A program made the translations under genes and the position numbers. From Candidatus Sulfopaludibacter sp. SbA3 (lineage in GTDB: Bacteria; Acidobacteriota; Terriglobia; Bryobacterales; Bryobacteraceae): 64,000 nt of DNA. The DNA is taken from contig CAMDCN010000022.1 of NCBI GenBank assembly GCA_945890485.1, positions 62,001 to 126,000 of the forward strand, written 5' to 3'. The notes below the pieces were generated by a model that saw only the letters and a list, made by a program, of their open reading frames with translations, was not told the DNA's origin and did no database searches. Numbering within the stretch: the stretch's first letter is position 1; each line of letters begins with the position of its first letter. Of this stretch, positions 51,250 through 59,956 are shown in pieces.

Positions 51250-51657
51250 TCATTTATTGGTCAGGTAGTTCAACTGAATCGCGATCCGGCTCGTCTTGGA
51301 TGGGTTCACCTCCAACACCAGTTCTCGCTTGCCGTCGGCACTCGATCCCTTGAGCACGGTCACCCCTTTCGGCGTCACCGTCTCCTTGCCAGGAGTCAAC
51401 CCATTCCGTTGCATGGATTCCCTATAGAACGTGATAATTGCCGCCGGAGGCTCCTCTACGAACAACAACACCATCCCGCCCACGCGCAGATTGTTCGAAA
51501 AGTACGATTCCGTCACCTGCTTCGCCCCGGGCATCATCTCCACAAACGGCGGCAACGGCCGGGAGTTCTTCTTCGGAATCTGCGCATGGCCCCCCGTGCA
51601 AAGCAGCAGCAACATCGCCCCGCGAACGAAAAGGCCCCGCCGGCTCGACAAATCCAT
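51250..51657 (-). CDS. Secreted protein, member 3 of the family
   Basis: A 135-residue protein, ATG 51657 with GAGAGG upstream. Signal peptide GLFVRGAMLLLLCTGGHAQ, then RPLPPFVEMMPGAKQVTESY and FYRESMQRNGLTPGKETVT, more than half identical by eye to member 2. The shared 5' and 3' sequence (both proteins end in a near-identical IQLNY motif) indicates recent tandem duplication. Function unknown. Confidence 0.75.
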   Translation of the reverse strand: MDLSSRRGLFVRGAMLLLLCTGGHAQIPKKNSRPLPPFVEMMPGAKQVTESYFSNNLRVGGMVLLFVEEPPAAIITFYRESMQRNGLTPGKETVTPKGVTVLKGSSADGKRELVLEVNPSKTSRIAIQLNYLTNK

Positions 51658-51725
51658 AAAAATCACCTCTCTCCGTCTTTACAACCCCAACACCCACCCA
51701 AACCGGACACCGGCAGTCGAATTAT

Positions 51726-51731
51726 TAGAAT
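51726..51731 (+). promoter_or_regulatory. Candidate -10 box of the second kinase gene
   Basis: TAGAAT ends 5 nt before GTG 51737 and 8 nt before ATG 51740; the intervening AAGGGG is a weak, close Shine-Dalgarno sequence. Confidence 0.45.
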
Positions 51732-51739
51732 AAGGGGTG

Positions 51740-54139
51740 ATGATTGAACACTGGCCCAAGCTGTCCGGCCTGATGGATACCTGCCTCGACCTCCCGCCAG
51801 CAGAGCGCGAAACCTACCTTCGCACCGCCGCCGCTGGCGACCCCGCCCTCACCGCCCAAGCCCTCGCCTTCCTCGAACAACTCGAAGCCAGCACCGGCTT
51901 CCTGGACCGCCCCGAATCCTCCCCCCAACTACCCGACGATACCCCCGACGGCGCCCGCTTCGGCCCCTGGCAGGTCACCGGCATCCTCGGCAGCGGCGGC
52001 ATGGGCCGCGTCTACGCCGTCTCCCGCGTCGATGGCGGCTTCGAGCAGACCGGCGCCCTCAAACTCATCGCCCGCAGCACCACCGCCGACCGCGCCCGCT
52101 TCCGCACCGAACGCCAGATCCTCGCCGACCTCGACCATCCCGGTCTCGCGAAAATCCTCGACGGTGGACTCACCGCCGACGGCGATGCATGGATGGTCAT
52201 GGAACGCATCGACGGCCAACCCATCGACGCCTACTGCGAATCGCACGCCCTCCCGCTCGCCGACCGCGTCCGGCTCGTCTGCGATGTTGCCGAAGCCGTC
52301 GCCGCCGCCCACGCCAAACTCGTTCTCCACCGCGACCTCAAACCCTCAAACGTTCTCATCGACGCCCAAGGCCGCCCCAAAGTCATCGACTTTGGCATCG
52401 CCAAACGCATGAGCGCCAACGACCAAACTGAAGGGCCCCTCCCCATCTCCGCCCCCTACGCCGCCCCCGAACTCCTCACCGGCGCCCCCGCCGGTCCGCC
52501 TACCGATGTCTACGGCCTCGCCGCTCTGCTCTACGAACTCGCCTCCGGCGTCCCGCCCATCTCCCTGGCCGGTCTCCCCGCCGCCCTCGGCGTCGGCCGC
52601 ATCCTCGATCAAACGCCCGCCCCCCTCCGCCAACACCCAATCAACGCCCCCGCCCGACTCCTCGAAGACCTCGACGCCGTCCTCGCCAAAGCCCTCCGCA
52701 AGGAACCTGCCGGTCGCTACCCCACCCTCCAATCCTTCGCTGCCGATCTCCAATCCGCCGCCTCCGGAACCGGCGTCACCGCCCGCCTCGGTGAACGCGG
52801 CTACCGCCTCCGCCGCTTCCTCTGGCGCTCCCGCTGGCCCCTCGCTGCTGCGTCTGCAATTGCCGCCAGTCTCCTGCTTGGCACTGGCCTCGCCCTCTGG
52901 CAAGCCCGCGTCGCCACCGCCGCCCGCGACGCCGCCGTCGTCGAAGCCGACCGCACCGAAGCCGTCCGCCAATCCCTCTTCCTCCTCCTCGGCGAAGCCT
53001 CCGAGGCCGCTGGTCCCAACGGCAGCCGTCAGGACGTTCTCGCCCGCGCCGCCGCCCGCCTCACCCGCGAGTTCCATCGCGACCCCGCCCGCTATGGCCC
53101 CGTCATGAAGGCCCTCGGCGAACTCTACTTCCATACCAACGACTACCCCGGCGCCGCCGCCCTGCTCACCCCAATTGCCACCCTCCCCGCCGGCCTCCGC
53201 CCGGAGATCGTCGCCGAAGCCAAAGTCGACCTCGCCGAAATCCTCATCCGCATGGGCAACCCCCAGGCCGCCCGCACATACCTCCAGGAAGCCCAGCAGT
53301 TCTGGCGCTCCCACCCCGAACGCTGGCGCACCGATCTCATCGATAGCCGTCTCGCCGAAGCCCAACTCATCCGCGACGTCGACAAGGATCCCGCCCGCGC
53401 CGCCGCCCTGCTCCGGGTCGCCCTCGCCGAACGCATCGCCGTCTCCGGACCCGCCAACCGCGACGTCGGCATCTTCCAAAACAACCTCGGCGTCACCCTC
53501 CAATCGATGGGCGACCTGCCCAACGCCAAATCCGCCTTCGAGCAGGCCCGCGCCACCTGGAAGATCATCGGCGCCGACGAAAGCCCCGACGCCCTCAATA
53601 CCCTCAACAACCTCGCCGCCATGGAAACCCTCACCGGCCATCCCCAAGCCGCCCAACCCTTGTTCGCCGAAGCCATCCGCATCCGCCGGAGCCTCTTCGG
53701 CCCCTCCGCCGCCCTCGCCGCCCTGCTCAACAATCACGCCAAAGTTCTGCTGCTTCTCAACCAAGCCCCGGTCGCCCTACCCGATGCGCAGGAAGCCGCC
53801 GATATGGGCCAACGCTTCGCCGGCGCTGGATCGCTCGCCCACGTCTCCGCTCTCGCCGGCGTCAGCGAGGCTCAACTCAAACTCGGTGCCCTAAAGCCCG
53901 GTCTCGCCGCCGGTGAGGAGGCCCTTCGCGCCGCCCTATCCAAAGGCGGTCCGAACTCCCCGCCCGCCGCCATCGCCGCCATTGCTTTAGCCCGTGCCTC
54001 CGCCGCCAACGGCAACCGGGCCCGCGCTCGCACGCTCCTGCTCGACGCCGCCGCGGTGGTCCAGGCAATGGGCCCTCCCGCCGCCCGCCTCGCCCAAGCC
54101 ATCGACGGCATTCGCCGCCAGTACCAACTCGGCGACTAA
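51740..54139 (+). CDS. Ser/Thr protein kinase with TM segment and TPR tail
   Basis: A 799-residue kinase and the second of the pair. N-terminal helical region (LMDTCLDLPPAERETYL) resembles the start of the first kinase. Catalytic domain about 75-350: GSGGMGRVYAV, ALKLIA, HRDLKPSN near residue 197 and FGIAKRM, all present. TM helix about 365-387, then TPR repeats (NNLGVTLQSMGDLPNAKSAF, NNLAAMETLTGHPQAAQPLF). It has the same layout as the kinase at 47900-50236 and the same CTAA tail-to-tail overlap with an ECF sigma gene, in mirror orientation. ATG 51740 chosen; GTG 51737 is possible. Confidence 0.9.
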   Translation: MIEHWPKLSGLMDTCLDLPPAERETYLRTAAAGDPALTAQALAFLEQLEASTGFLDRPESSPQLPDDTPDGARFGPWQVTGILGSGGMGRVYAVSRVDGGFEQTGALKLIARSTTADRARFRTERQILADLDHPGLAKILDGGLTADGDAWMVMERIDGQPIDAYCESHALPLADRVRLVCDVAEAVAAAHAKLVLHRDLKPSNVLIDAQGRPKVIDFGIAKRMSANDQTEGPLPISAPYAAPELLTGAPAGPPTDVYGLAALLYELASGVPPISLAGLPAALGVGRILDQTPAPLRQHPINAPARLLEDLDAVLAKALRKEPAGRYPTLQSFAADLQSAASGTGVTARLGERGYRLRRFLWRSRWPLAAASAIAASLLLGTGLALWQARVATAARDAAVVEADRTEAVRQSLFLLLGEASEAAGPNGSRQDVLARAAARLTREFHRDPARYGPVMKALGELYFHTNDYPGAAALLTPIATLPAGLRPEIVAEAKVDLAEILIRMGNPQAARTYLQEAQQFWRSHPERWRTDLIDSRLAEAQLIRDVDKDPARAAALLRVALAERIAVSGPANRDVGIFQNNLGVTLQSMGDLPNAKSAFEQARATWKIIGADESPDALNTLNNLAAMETLTGHPQAAQPLFAEAIRIRRSLFGPSAALAALLNNHAKVLLLLNQAPVALPDAQEAADMGQRFAGAGSLAHVSALAGVSEAQLKLGALKPGLAAGEEALRAALSKGGPNSPPAAIAAIALARASAANGNRARARTLLLDAAAVVQAMGPPAARLAQAIDGIRRQYQLGD

Positions 54140-54663
54140 CCCTCCAATTCGGCCCGCAGCAACGCCCGGGCCTTCATCCAATCTCGCCGCACCGTCCGGT
54201 CGGAAACTCCCAGCACCGCCGCCGTCTCCACCTCGTCGTACCCCCCGAAGAACCGGCACTCCACGACGCTGGCCAATCGCGGATCCACCGCCGCCAACGC
54301 CGACAACGCGGCATCCAGCGCCACCAACCGCTCATCACTCTCCCAGAACACCGGCAAATCGTCGTGGAACGCTACAGTCGTCGTCCCGCCCCCGCGTCGC
54401 GCTGCCATCCGAGCCCGCGCATGATTCACCAGGATCTGCCGCATCGCCAACGCCGCCGTATGCAGAAAGTGGCGCTCATCCACAAAGCCCTCGGCCTTCC
54501 GCAACCGCAAGAAAGCCTCGGAGACCAACGCCGTCCGCCGCAGCGTCTCCGACGAAGCAAAACGCCGCCCCAACTGCCCAGCAATCGCCCGCAACTCCGG
54601 ATACAGGCGCTCAGCCAGCCGCGCTACCTCCCCATTCCCCACCTGCTCCCGGTATTCTTCCAA
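54136..54663 (-). CDS. ECF RNA polymerase sigma factor, TIGR02999 type
   Basis: A 175-residue sigma factor. ALVSEAFLRLRKAEGFVDER and FLHTAALAMRQILVNHARAR form region 2, VVECRFFGGYDEVETAAVL and SDRTVRRDWMKARALLRA form region 4. It is of the same subtype as the sigma factor at 47397 and lies tail-to-tail with the second kinase. TTG 54663 follows TATAAT by 5 nt. Probably controlled by, or controlling, the kinase next to it. Confidence 0.85.
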   Translation of the reverse strand: MEEYREQVGNGEVARLAERLYPELRAIAGQLGRRFASSETLRRTALVSEAFLRLRKAEGFVDERHFLHTAALAMRQILVNHARARMAARRGGGTTTVAFHDDLPVFWESDERLVALDAALSALAAVDPRLASVVECRFFGGYDEVETAAVLGVSDRTVRRDWMKARALLRAELEG

Positions 54664-54668
54664 CCCTG

Positions 54669-54674
54669 ATTATA
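54669..54674 (-). promoter_or_regulatory. Consensus TATAAT -10 box of the second ECF sigma gene
   Basis: A perfect TATAAT on the minus strand ends 5 nt before TTG 54663. No good -35 (TTGACA) is seen 17 nt upstream. Confidence 0.55.
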
Positions 54675-54731
54675 AATCGCCTTCGTCGCGCATCCGAGCA
54701 TTCGCCAATGCGAAGCCTGATGCGCCGATGC

Positions 54732-54737
54732 TATGAT
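54732..54737 (+). promoter_or_regulatory. Candidate -10 box of the vapBC pair
   Basis: TATGAT ends 6 nt before GTG 54744, no Shine-Dalgarno sequence. Confidence 0.5.
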
Positions 54738-54743
54738 GCGATT

Positions 54744-54968
54744 GTGCGGACGACTATTGACATCTCCGATGAGGCGTATCACATCGCCAAGACCGTTGCC
54801 CGCGAACAAAAGCGCAGTCTGGGCAGCGTCGTGAGCGAGTTTATTACCGGCCAGAATCAACCACCTCGCGAGGGCGACGAACTGCAGAATCAGGAGACGG
54901 GGTTCCCCTCTTTTCGTTGCATTCGCCGGGTGACTTCTTCTGACGTCGCGGCTCTTGAAGATGAATAG
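54744..54968 (+). CDS. VapB-type antitoxin
   Basis: A 74-residue protein, GTG start chosen because RTTIDISDEAYHIAKTVA is a standard ribbon-helix-helix antitoxin N-terminus and a TATGAT box precedes it. The remainder, LGSVVSEFITGQNQP and a polar tail, would wrap the toxin. It overlaps the toxin gene by 8 nt, the usual coupled order. Confidence 0.82.
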   Translation: MRTTIDISDEAYHIAKTVAREQKRSLGSVVSEFITGQNQPPREGDELQNQETGFPSFRCIRRVTSSDVAALEDE

Positions 54969-55359
54969 CCCGATCTATCTTCTTGATGCGAACATCCTGA
55001 TTGCGCTCTCCACCCCGGACCATTCCGCACATGGGCGTGCGGTGCATTGGTTCGGACAGATCACAAAATTTGCGACCTGCCCAATCACCCAAGGCGCGCT
55101 AGTCCGCTTCCACATGCGCTGGGCTCAACAGCCTTCCATGGCGAGAGCCCAAACAATCATCCGGCGCATCGCGGCCATGCCTCAGCATCACTTCTGGCCC
55201 GACGATATCGACTTCCAAACCGTGGCCGAGAAAGGCGTTACCGGGCATCGCCAGGTCACCGATGCATATCTTGTGGCCCTCGCAATCGCACACGGAGGTC
55301 AGCTGGCCACCATGGACGAAGCCCTGGCCGCCTTCCATCCAAACGCCCGCCTGATCTAG
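54961..55359 (+). CDS. VapC-type PIN-domain toxin
   Basis: A 132-residue PIN ribonuclease. YLLDANILIALSTPD holds the first catalytic Asp and VTDAYLVALAIAHGGQLATM the C-terminal acidic cluster (ending in MDEAL); the central Glu is less clear (the expected position reads PITQGALVRF, with Gln instead of Glu), which may weaken activity. VapC enzymes cleave tRNA or rRNA. The start overlaps the antitoxin. Confidence 0.82.
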   Translation: MNSPIYLLDANILIALSTPDHSAHGRAVHWFGQITKFATCPITQGALVRFHMRWAQQPSMARAQTIIRRIAAMPQHHFWPDDIDFQTVAEKGVTGHRQVTDAYLVALAIAHGGQLATMDEALAAFHPNARLI

Positions 55360-55366
55360 GGCTCCC

Positions 55367-55825
55367 TCAATACGGCCGCCGCCCATCCCAATTCCCCGGC
55401 GGATCATAGTTACAAACCCACACCTCCCGCCCCCCGCCTCGCGCCACCCCACACCCCACCCGCTCCGTCTCCCGCCACACAATCTGCGTATAGTGCCCGC
55501 AAACTCCCCGGCAGCGGTTCGCCCGGTGGTTATACCCCTTCGCCTCCGCAGCCCAAACACCCACCACTTTCCGCGCTGACGACACGTCCCCGGTTATCGA
55601 AAACAGATTCTCCCCCAACGGCGTATCCGGCCGATGGCCAAACTCCCGCCGCACCACCAACCGCTCCGCCCACTCCCGCGCATACCGCGCCAACTCCCCC
55701 GACCACACCAGCCTCGGCACCCCCACCCGCGCCCGCACCGCGTTGTGCGCCGCCAACATCTCCCTCTCCATCTGCCCCGCCGCCTGTCCAGCCATCAGGA
55801 CAAAAAGGACCAACGCCCCTCTCAT
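55367..55825 (-). CDS. Secreted CAP-domain protein (SCP/PR-1-like)
   Basis: A 152-residue protein. Signal peptide [64 protein letters not shown] and the C-terminal NYDPPGNW are the four CAP signatures. The protein is close to the minimal CAP length. CAP domains bind sterols, lipids or act as nucleases/adhesins; the role here is unknown. It follows the ECF42 gene with a 4-nt overlap. Confidence 0.85.
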   Translation of the reverse strand: MRGALVLFVLMAGQAAGQMEREMLAAHNAVRARVGVPRLVWSGELARYAREWAERLVVRREFGHRPDTPLGENLFSITGDVSSARKVVGVWAAEAKGYNHRANRCRGVCGHYTQIVWRETERVGCGVARGGGREVWVCNYDPPGNWDGRRPY

Positions 55826-57039
55826 TCCGCCCCCCCACCCAACTCCCGAATCCGCCCCGCCAGAAACCGCCGATCCGCCGCCAACGTCGCCAGCCGATGC
55901 GCCACCTCAAACGCCGCCACGGCCCGTTCCCGCTCCCCCAGTCGAACCCACACCTCCCCCAGCGTCGCGTGGAACAAATGGTAGCTCGCCAACCGCTCCC
56001 TCAATGGTTCCAACACCCGCAGCGCCGCCGCCGGCCCCTCCGCCTCCAACACCGCCGCCCCCCGGTTCAGCGCCACAATCGGCGAAGGCTGCAGCCGTTC
56101 CAACACCCCGTACAGCGCCGCAATCTGCCGCCAATCCGTCTCCCCCACGCTCGCCGCCTGGCAATGCAACGCCGCCACCGCCGCCTGAATCGCGTACGGC
56201 CCATGCCCTCCAGCCAACGACCTCTCCACCAGCGGCAACGCCTCCGCAATCTGCGCCTGGTTCCAAAGCCCCCGGACCTGCCGCTGCAACAGCACCACCG
56301 CCCCCTCGGCATCGTACCGGGCCGCCCGCCGCGCATCCTGCAGCAGTAGCAGCGCCAACAGTCCCGTCAACTCCCCCGGCGTCGCCTCGCCCAACAGCCC
56401 GCCTAGCATCCGCGCCAAATAGATCGCCTCATCGCAAAGTCGCCTCCGGATCGGCTCCTCGCCCGAGGTCGCCGCGTACCCCTCGTTGAAGACCAGATAG
56501 ATCACCGCCAACACCGCCGCCAACCGCTCCTCCCGCTCCCCGCGCTCCGGCACCGCGAAAGGAATCCCCGCATCCCGAATCTTCTTCTGCGCCCGCACCA
56601 ACCGCTGCGCCATCGTCGCCTCAGAAACCAGAAACGCCCGCGCAATCTCCCCCGTCGTCAAACCGCACACCGCCCGCAACGTCAACGCCACCTGCGCCTC
56701 CGCCGCAATCGCCGGATGGCAACAAGTAAATATCAGCCGCAACCGCTCATCCGGTATCTGGTCCGGCCCCTCCATCTCCGGCCCCGGCATCTCCAGCAAT
56801 GGCGCCATCCGCTGCGCCCGCCGCATCCGGTCCAGCGCCTTATGCCGCGCCGTCTGCAGAACCCATGCCCGCGGATGCTCCGGCACCCCGTCCCGCGGCC
56901 ACTGCGCCAACGCCGCCGCAAACGCCTCCTGCGCCGACTCCTCCGCCACGTCCAGGTCGTTGGTCTGCCGGCACAGGATCGCCACCAGCTTCCCCCACTC
57001 CGCCCGGAAAAGTTCGTCCACAACTTGCGATGCTGACAT
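55822..57039 (-). CDS. ECF42-type RNA polymerase sigma factor with SnoaL/TPR-like tail
   Basis: A 405-residue sigma factor. Region 2 is [20 protein letters not shown], region 4 [20 protein letters not shown] and [15 protein letters not shown]. The C-terminal half (about 190-400) is the DUF6596 helical, TPR-like extension characteristic of ECF42, including [20 protein letters not shown] and [20 protein letters not shown]42 genes pair with DGPF-domain genes, as here (starting 85 nt away, divergent). TAGAAT lies 12 nt upstream of ATG. Confidence 0.9.
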   Translation of the reverse strand: MSASQVVDELFRAEWGKLVAILCRQTNDLDVAEESAQEAFAAALAQWPRDGVPEHPRAWVLQTARHKALDRMRRAQRMAPLLEMPGPEMEGPDQIPDERLRLIFTCCHPAIAAEAQVALTLRAVCGLTTGEIARAFLVSEATMAQRLVRAQKKIRDAGIPFAVPERGEREERLAAVLAVIYLVFNEGYAATSGEEPIRRRLCDEAIYLARMLGGLLGEATPGELTGLLALLLLQDARRAARYDAEGAVVLLQRQVRGLWNQAQIAEALPLVERSLAGGHGPYAIQAAVAALHCQAASVGETDWRQIAALYGVLERLQPSPIVALNRGAAVLEAEGPAAALRVLEPLRERLASYHLFHATLGEVWVRLGERERAVAAFEVAHRLATLAADRRFLAGRIRELGGGAE

Positions 57040-57124
57040 CAGGCCTGACCAATTCTAAAAAATAGTTCGCGCCCCTGTCGATTTCGCCCCTCCTCCCGCG
57101 ATTCAGATGCAGAAGGAGAAACTC

Positions 57125-57856
57125 ATGCAATACATCTACCTCATTTATCTCAACGAACAGAAGTGGAACGAACTCCCACCGCTCGAACGCGACCAGTACA
57201 TCGCCCAAGGCGACCGGATGGTCACCGGCTGGAAAGAGCAGGACAAACATCGCGGCGGCGCCCCCCTCCACTCAGTCACCACGGCGACAACCATCCGCGC
57301 CCACGATGGCAGGTACGTCGTCACCGATGGCCCCTTCGCCGAAACGCGCGAACAGCTCGGCGGCTATATGCTCGCCGAAGCCGATAGCCCCGAGCAGGCC
57401 GTGAACCTGTGGCTCGAAGGAAACGGCTGCGCCCCAGCCACCATCGAAGTCCGCGAGGTCGCGCCCTTCCCCCAACCCAACGCCGCCCCCACCCCCGGGC
57501 GCAAGCAGTACATGCTCCTCTGCTATCACAATCAAGAGGAATGGGACGCCTCCCCGGAGGCCGAAAAGAAGCGCCTCTCCGCCGATGCCTCCGTCTTCGC
57601 CAGCGAAATGGCCAACTCCGGCCGCTGGATCTCCGGCGCGCCCCTCGTCAAGCCCAGCCGCGCCCGTTCCATCCACTCCCGCGACGGGCAACTCCTCGTC
57701 ACCGACGGCCCCTTCGCCGAAACCAAGGAACACCTCGCCGGCTACATCCTCTTCCACGCCGAAAACCTCGATGAAGCCATCGCCGTCGGCAAGCGCTTTC
57801 ATGCCGTCCGCGCCGGAACCGTGGAGGTCCGGCCCGTCGCCACCTGCGCCGAATAA
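57125..57856 (+). CDS. Double DGPF (YCII-related) domain protein
   Basis: A 243-residue protein. ATG 57125 is chosen because AAGGAG lies 7 nt upstream; ATG 57107 is in frame. Two DGPF domains occupy about 1-115 and 125-240, with VVTDGPFAETREQLGGY and LVTDGPFAETKEHLAGY. Such proteins are the known partners of ECF42 sigma factors; whether they sense, bind or act is not settled. Most partners have a single domain, so this is a fused duplicate. Confidence 0.87.
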   Translation: MQYIYLIYLNEQKWNELPPLERDQYIAQGDRMVTGWKEQDKHRGGAPLHSVTTATTIRAHDGRYVVTDGPFAETREQLGGYMLAEADSPEQAVNLWLEGNGCAPATIEVREVAPFPQPNAAPTPGRKQYMLLCYHNQEEWDASPEAEKKRLSADASVFASEMANSGRWISGAPLVKPSRARSIHSRDGQLLVTDGPFAETKEHLAGYILFHAENLDEAIAVGKRFHAVRAGTVEVRPVATCAE

Positions 57857-57889
57857 CCATCGCCAGGGAACAAATCCCGCCCGAATCCG

Positions 57890-57895
57890 TACCCT
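57890..57895 (+). promoter_or_regulatory. Candidate -10 box of serine hydrolase
   Basis: TACCCT ends 6 nt before ATG 57902, AGGGTC between. Confidence 0.4.
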
Positions 57896-57901
57896 AGGGT
57901 C

Positions 57902-59050
57902 ATGCGGCTGATTGCTCTCCTCGCTCTCGTCTGTCTCGCCATCCCGGCGCAAACCATTCGCCGTCTCGACGGCACCACCATCACAGCCGAGTTCGCGGAA
58001 ACCTTCGCCCGCAAGACCCTCACGGATGCCAACGTCACCGGCGCCCAAATCGCCATCCTCAACGACGGCCGTCTCGTCTGGAGCATGGCCCACGGCGTCC
58101 GCCAACGCAACCCCACCCTGCCCATGACCACCGAAACCACCACCTGGGCGGCCTCCATCACCAAGGGCGTCTTCGCCACCTACGTCCTCCAACTCGTCGA
58201 ACGCGGCGAGTTCAATCTCGACATCCCCATCGCCAAACAGCTAAAACAACCCCTCACCAACTACCCCGAATACAAGGAAGCCGCCAGCAACCTGGTCAAG
58301 TCGCCCCATTGGCCGCTCATCACCCCCCGCATGGCGCTCAACCACACCAGTGGCCTCAACAACCTGGCCGTCTTCGCGCCGGATAAAAAGATCCGTCTGC
58401 TCTTCAAACCCGGAGCCCGCTACAGCTACTCCGGCGAAGCCCTCAACCTCCTGCAAATGCTCATCGAGGAACAAAAAGGCCGCCCCATCGACGAACTCAT
58501 GCAGGAATCCATCTTCGCTCCCCTGCAAATGAGCCGCACCAGCATGCGCTTCCGCCCCGAGTTCGAAAGCAACATCGCCGACCGTTTCGACGACAAAGGA
58601 GCCTTCCTCGCCAAAACCCGCCGCAACCCCCGCGCCGCCGGCTCCATGACCACCTCCGCCGAGGACCTCGCCCGCTTCGCCACCGCCCTCTTCGAAAACA
58701 AGCTCCTGGCCCCCGCCACCAAGGAAAAGCTCCTGTCCCCCGCCGTCCGCATCCGCACCGCCCGCCAATTCCAAGCCGGCCTCCAACCCCAAGGGCTCCC
58801 CGCCAAGCAACTCGGCTTAGCCTACGGCATGGGTTGGGGACTGCTCACGAAAACGAAGTACGGCCCGGCGTTCTTCAAGGAAGGCCACGGTGACGGCGCT
58901 CAGACCTTTATGATCTGCTTCGACCGCGGCCAATCCTGCATGATCCTGCTCACCAACAGCGACAACGGCGAACGCACCTACCGCCGCCTCTTCGCCACCC
59001 TGTTGGGCAACACCGTCAGCCCCTGGGACTGGCACGGCTACCCGCAATAA
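57902..59050 (+). CDS. Secreted serine hydrolase, beta-lactamase class C-like
   Basis: A 382-residue protein. Signal peptide MRLIALLALVCLAIPAQ. WAASITKGVFATYVLQLVER near residue 82 holds Ser-x-x-Lys, RYSYSGEALNLLQML near 180 the Tyr motif (YSYS, where class C enzymes have YxN), and FFKEGHGDGAQTFMI near 325 the HxG motif replacing KTG. This HxG form is common to esterases and peptidases of the family rather than beta-lactamases. Substrate unknown. Confidence 0.85.
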   Translation: MRLIALLALVCLAIPAQTIRRLDGTTITAEFAETFARKTLTDANVTGAQIAILNDGRLVWSMAHGVRQRNPTLPMTTETTTWAASITKGVFATYVLQLVERGEFNLDIPIAKQLKQPLTNYPEYKEAASNLVKSPHWPLITPRMALNHTSGLNNLAVFAPDKKIRLLFKPGARYSYSGEALNLLQMLIEEQKGRPIDELMQESIFAPLQMSRTSMRFRPEFESNIADRFDDKGAFLAKTRRNPRAAGSMTTSAEDLARFATALFENKLLAPATKEKLLSPAVRIRTARQFQAGLQPQGLPAKQLGLAYGMGWGLLTKTKYGPAFFKEGHGDGAQTFMICFDRGQSCMILLTNSDNGERTYRRLFATLLGNTVSPWDWHGYPQ

Positions 59051-59051
59051 G

Positions 59052-59912
59052 CTACAACTTGCCGTACAGCGCCAGCAACCGGGCCCATGCCTTCTCGGCA
59101 TTCGGCTCGTTGTAAACCCGCGAATCCGGCGGGCACCACCCATGCGCGGAGTCCGGATACACTTCAATCTCCGCCGCCAGCTTCGCATCGGCAAACGTCG
59201 CCTTCAGCACTTCTTTGTCGCCCGGCGCCTTTGCATCGTCATTAGTCGCAATCGCCACCAGAAACTGCGCCTTCGTCTTCGCCGCCTGCAAATGGGGGCT
59301 CGTGGGCGAATCCGCGCGCACCAGCCCGCCGCCATGGAAGGAAGCCACCGCCCCCACGCGATCCGGCATCGCCGCCGCCGTCCGGAACGCCATCGGCCCA
59401 CCCATACAGTAACCCTGCGTCCCCATCTTCCGGTTTTTCGCTACCGAAGCCTGCTTGTCCAACCAACCAATCAACGCCTTCGCGTCCGACATGTGCGTCG
59501 TCTCGTTCAGTGCGGAAGCCATCGGCCGCATCTGGTCAATCGTTTTCGGCGTATACGCCTCCGGCGCCGGAGCCTTCCCGCCGCGATAAAACGGATTCAC
59601 CACCAGCACCGAATAGCCGGATTCCGCCAGCCGCTTGCCCATCTGCCGGAACGCCGGGCGCAGCCCAAAAATGTCCGGCCAAATCAGCACGCCCGGTGCC
59701 GTCCCGCTCACCGGATGCACAAAGTAGGCGTCCGCCGTCCCGTCCGGAGTCGTCACGGTCACGTCGCTCTCCGTCACCGCCGCGGCATTGGCCACCTGCG
59801 GCAGCAGCATCGAAACGCCCGCGCCCAACAGCACGCCGAACTGCATCCGCGTCACCAGCCCACGCGCTTCAAACGCCAGGCGGTCTTCTTCAAAATGATC
59901 TTGGTCGCACAT
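59052..59912 (-). CDS. Dienelactone hydrolase family protein
   Basis: A 286-residue alpha/beta hydrolase. PGVLIWPDIFGLRPAFRQM near residue 72, MGTQGYCMGGPMAFRTAAA near 165 with the nucleophile Cys in GYCMGG, and EVYPDSAHGWCPPDS near 250 with the His are the family signatures. A hydrophobic segment at about 22-45 (MQFGVLLGAGVSMLLP) suggests a leader preceded by a charged N-terminus. It converges with the serine hydrolase. Confidence 0.85.
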   Translation of the reverse strand: MCDQDHFEEDRLAFEARGLVTRMQFGVLLGAGVSMLLPQVANAAAVTESDVTVTTPDGTADAYFVHPVSGTAPGVLIWPDIFGLRPAFRQMGKRLAESGYSVLVVNPFYRGGKAPAPEAYTPKTIDQMRPMASALNETTHMSDAKALIGWLDKQASVAKNRKMGTQGYCMGGPMAFRTAAAMPDRVGAVASFHGGGLVRADSPTSPHLQAAKTKAQFLVAIATNDDAKAPGDKEVLKATFADAKLAAEIEVYPDSAHGWCPPDSRVYNEPNAEKAWARLLALYGKL

Positions 59913-59919
59913 GGAAAAG

Positions 59920-59925
59920 AGTGTA
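59920..59925 (-). promoter_or_regulatory. Candidate -10 box of the dienelactone hydrolase
   Basis: TACACT on the minus strand ends 7 nt before ATG 59912, with CTTTTCC between and no Shine-Dalgarno sequence. Confidence 0.5.
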
Positions 59926-59944
59926 GCAATCCACCACCCTGGGA

Positions 59945-59950
59945 TAGCAT
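59945..59950 (+). promoter_or_regulatory. Candidate -10 box of the exported propeller gene
   Basis: TAGCAT ends 6 nt before GTG 59957. The divergent starts are only 44 nt apart. Confidence 0.5.
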
Positions 59951-59956
59951 AGTCCC

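Noticed and set aside
57902-59050. True beta-lactamase
   Set aside because: The third motif is HGD rather than KTG and the Tyr motif is not YxN, so an esterase or peptidase is more likely.
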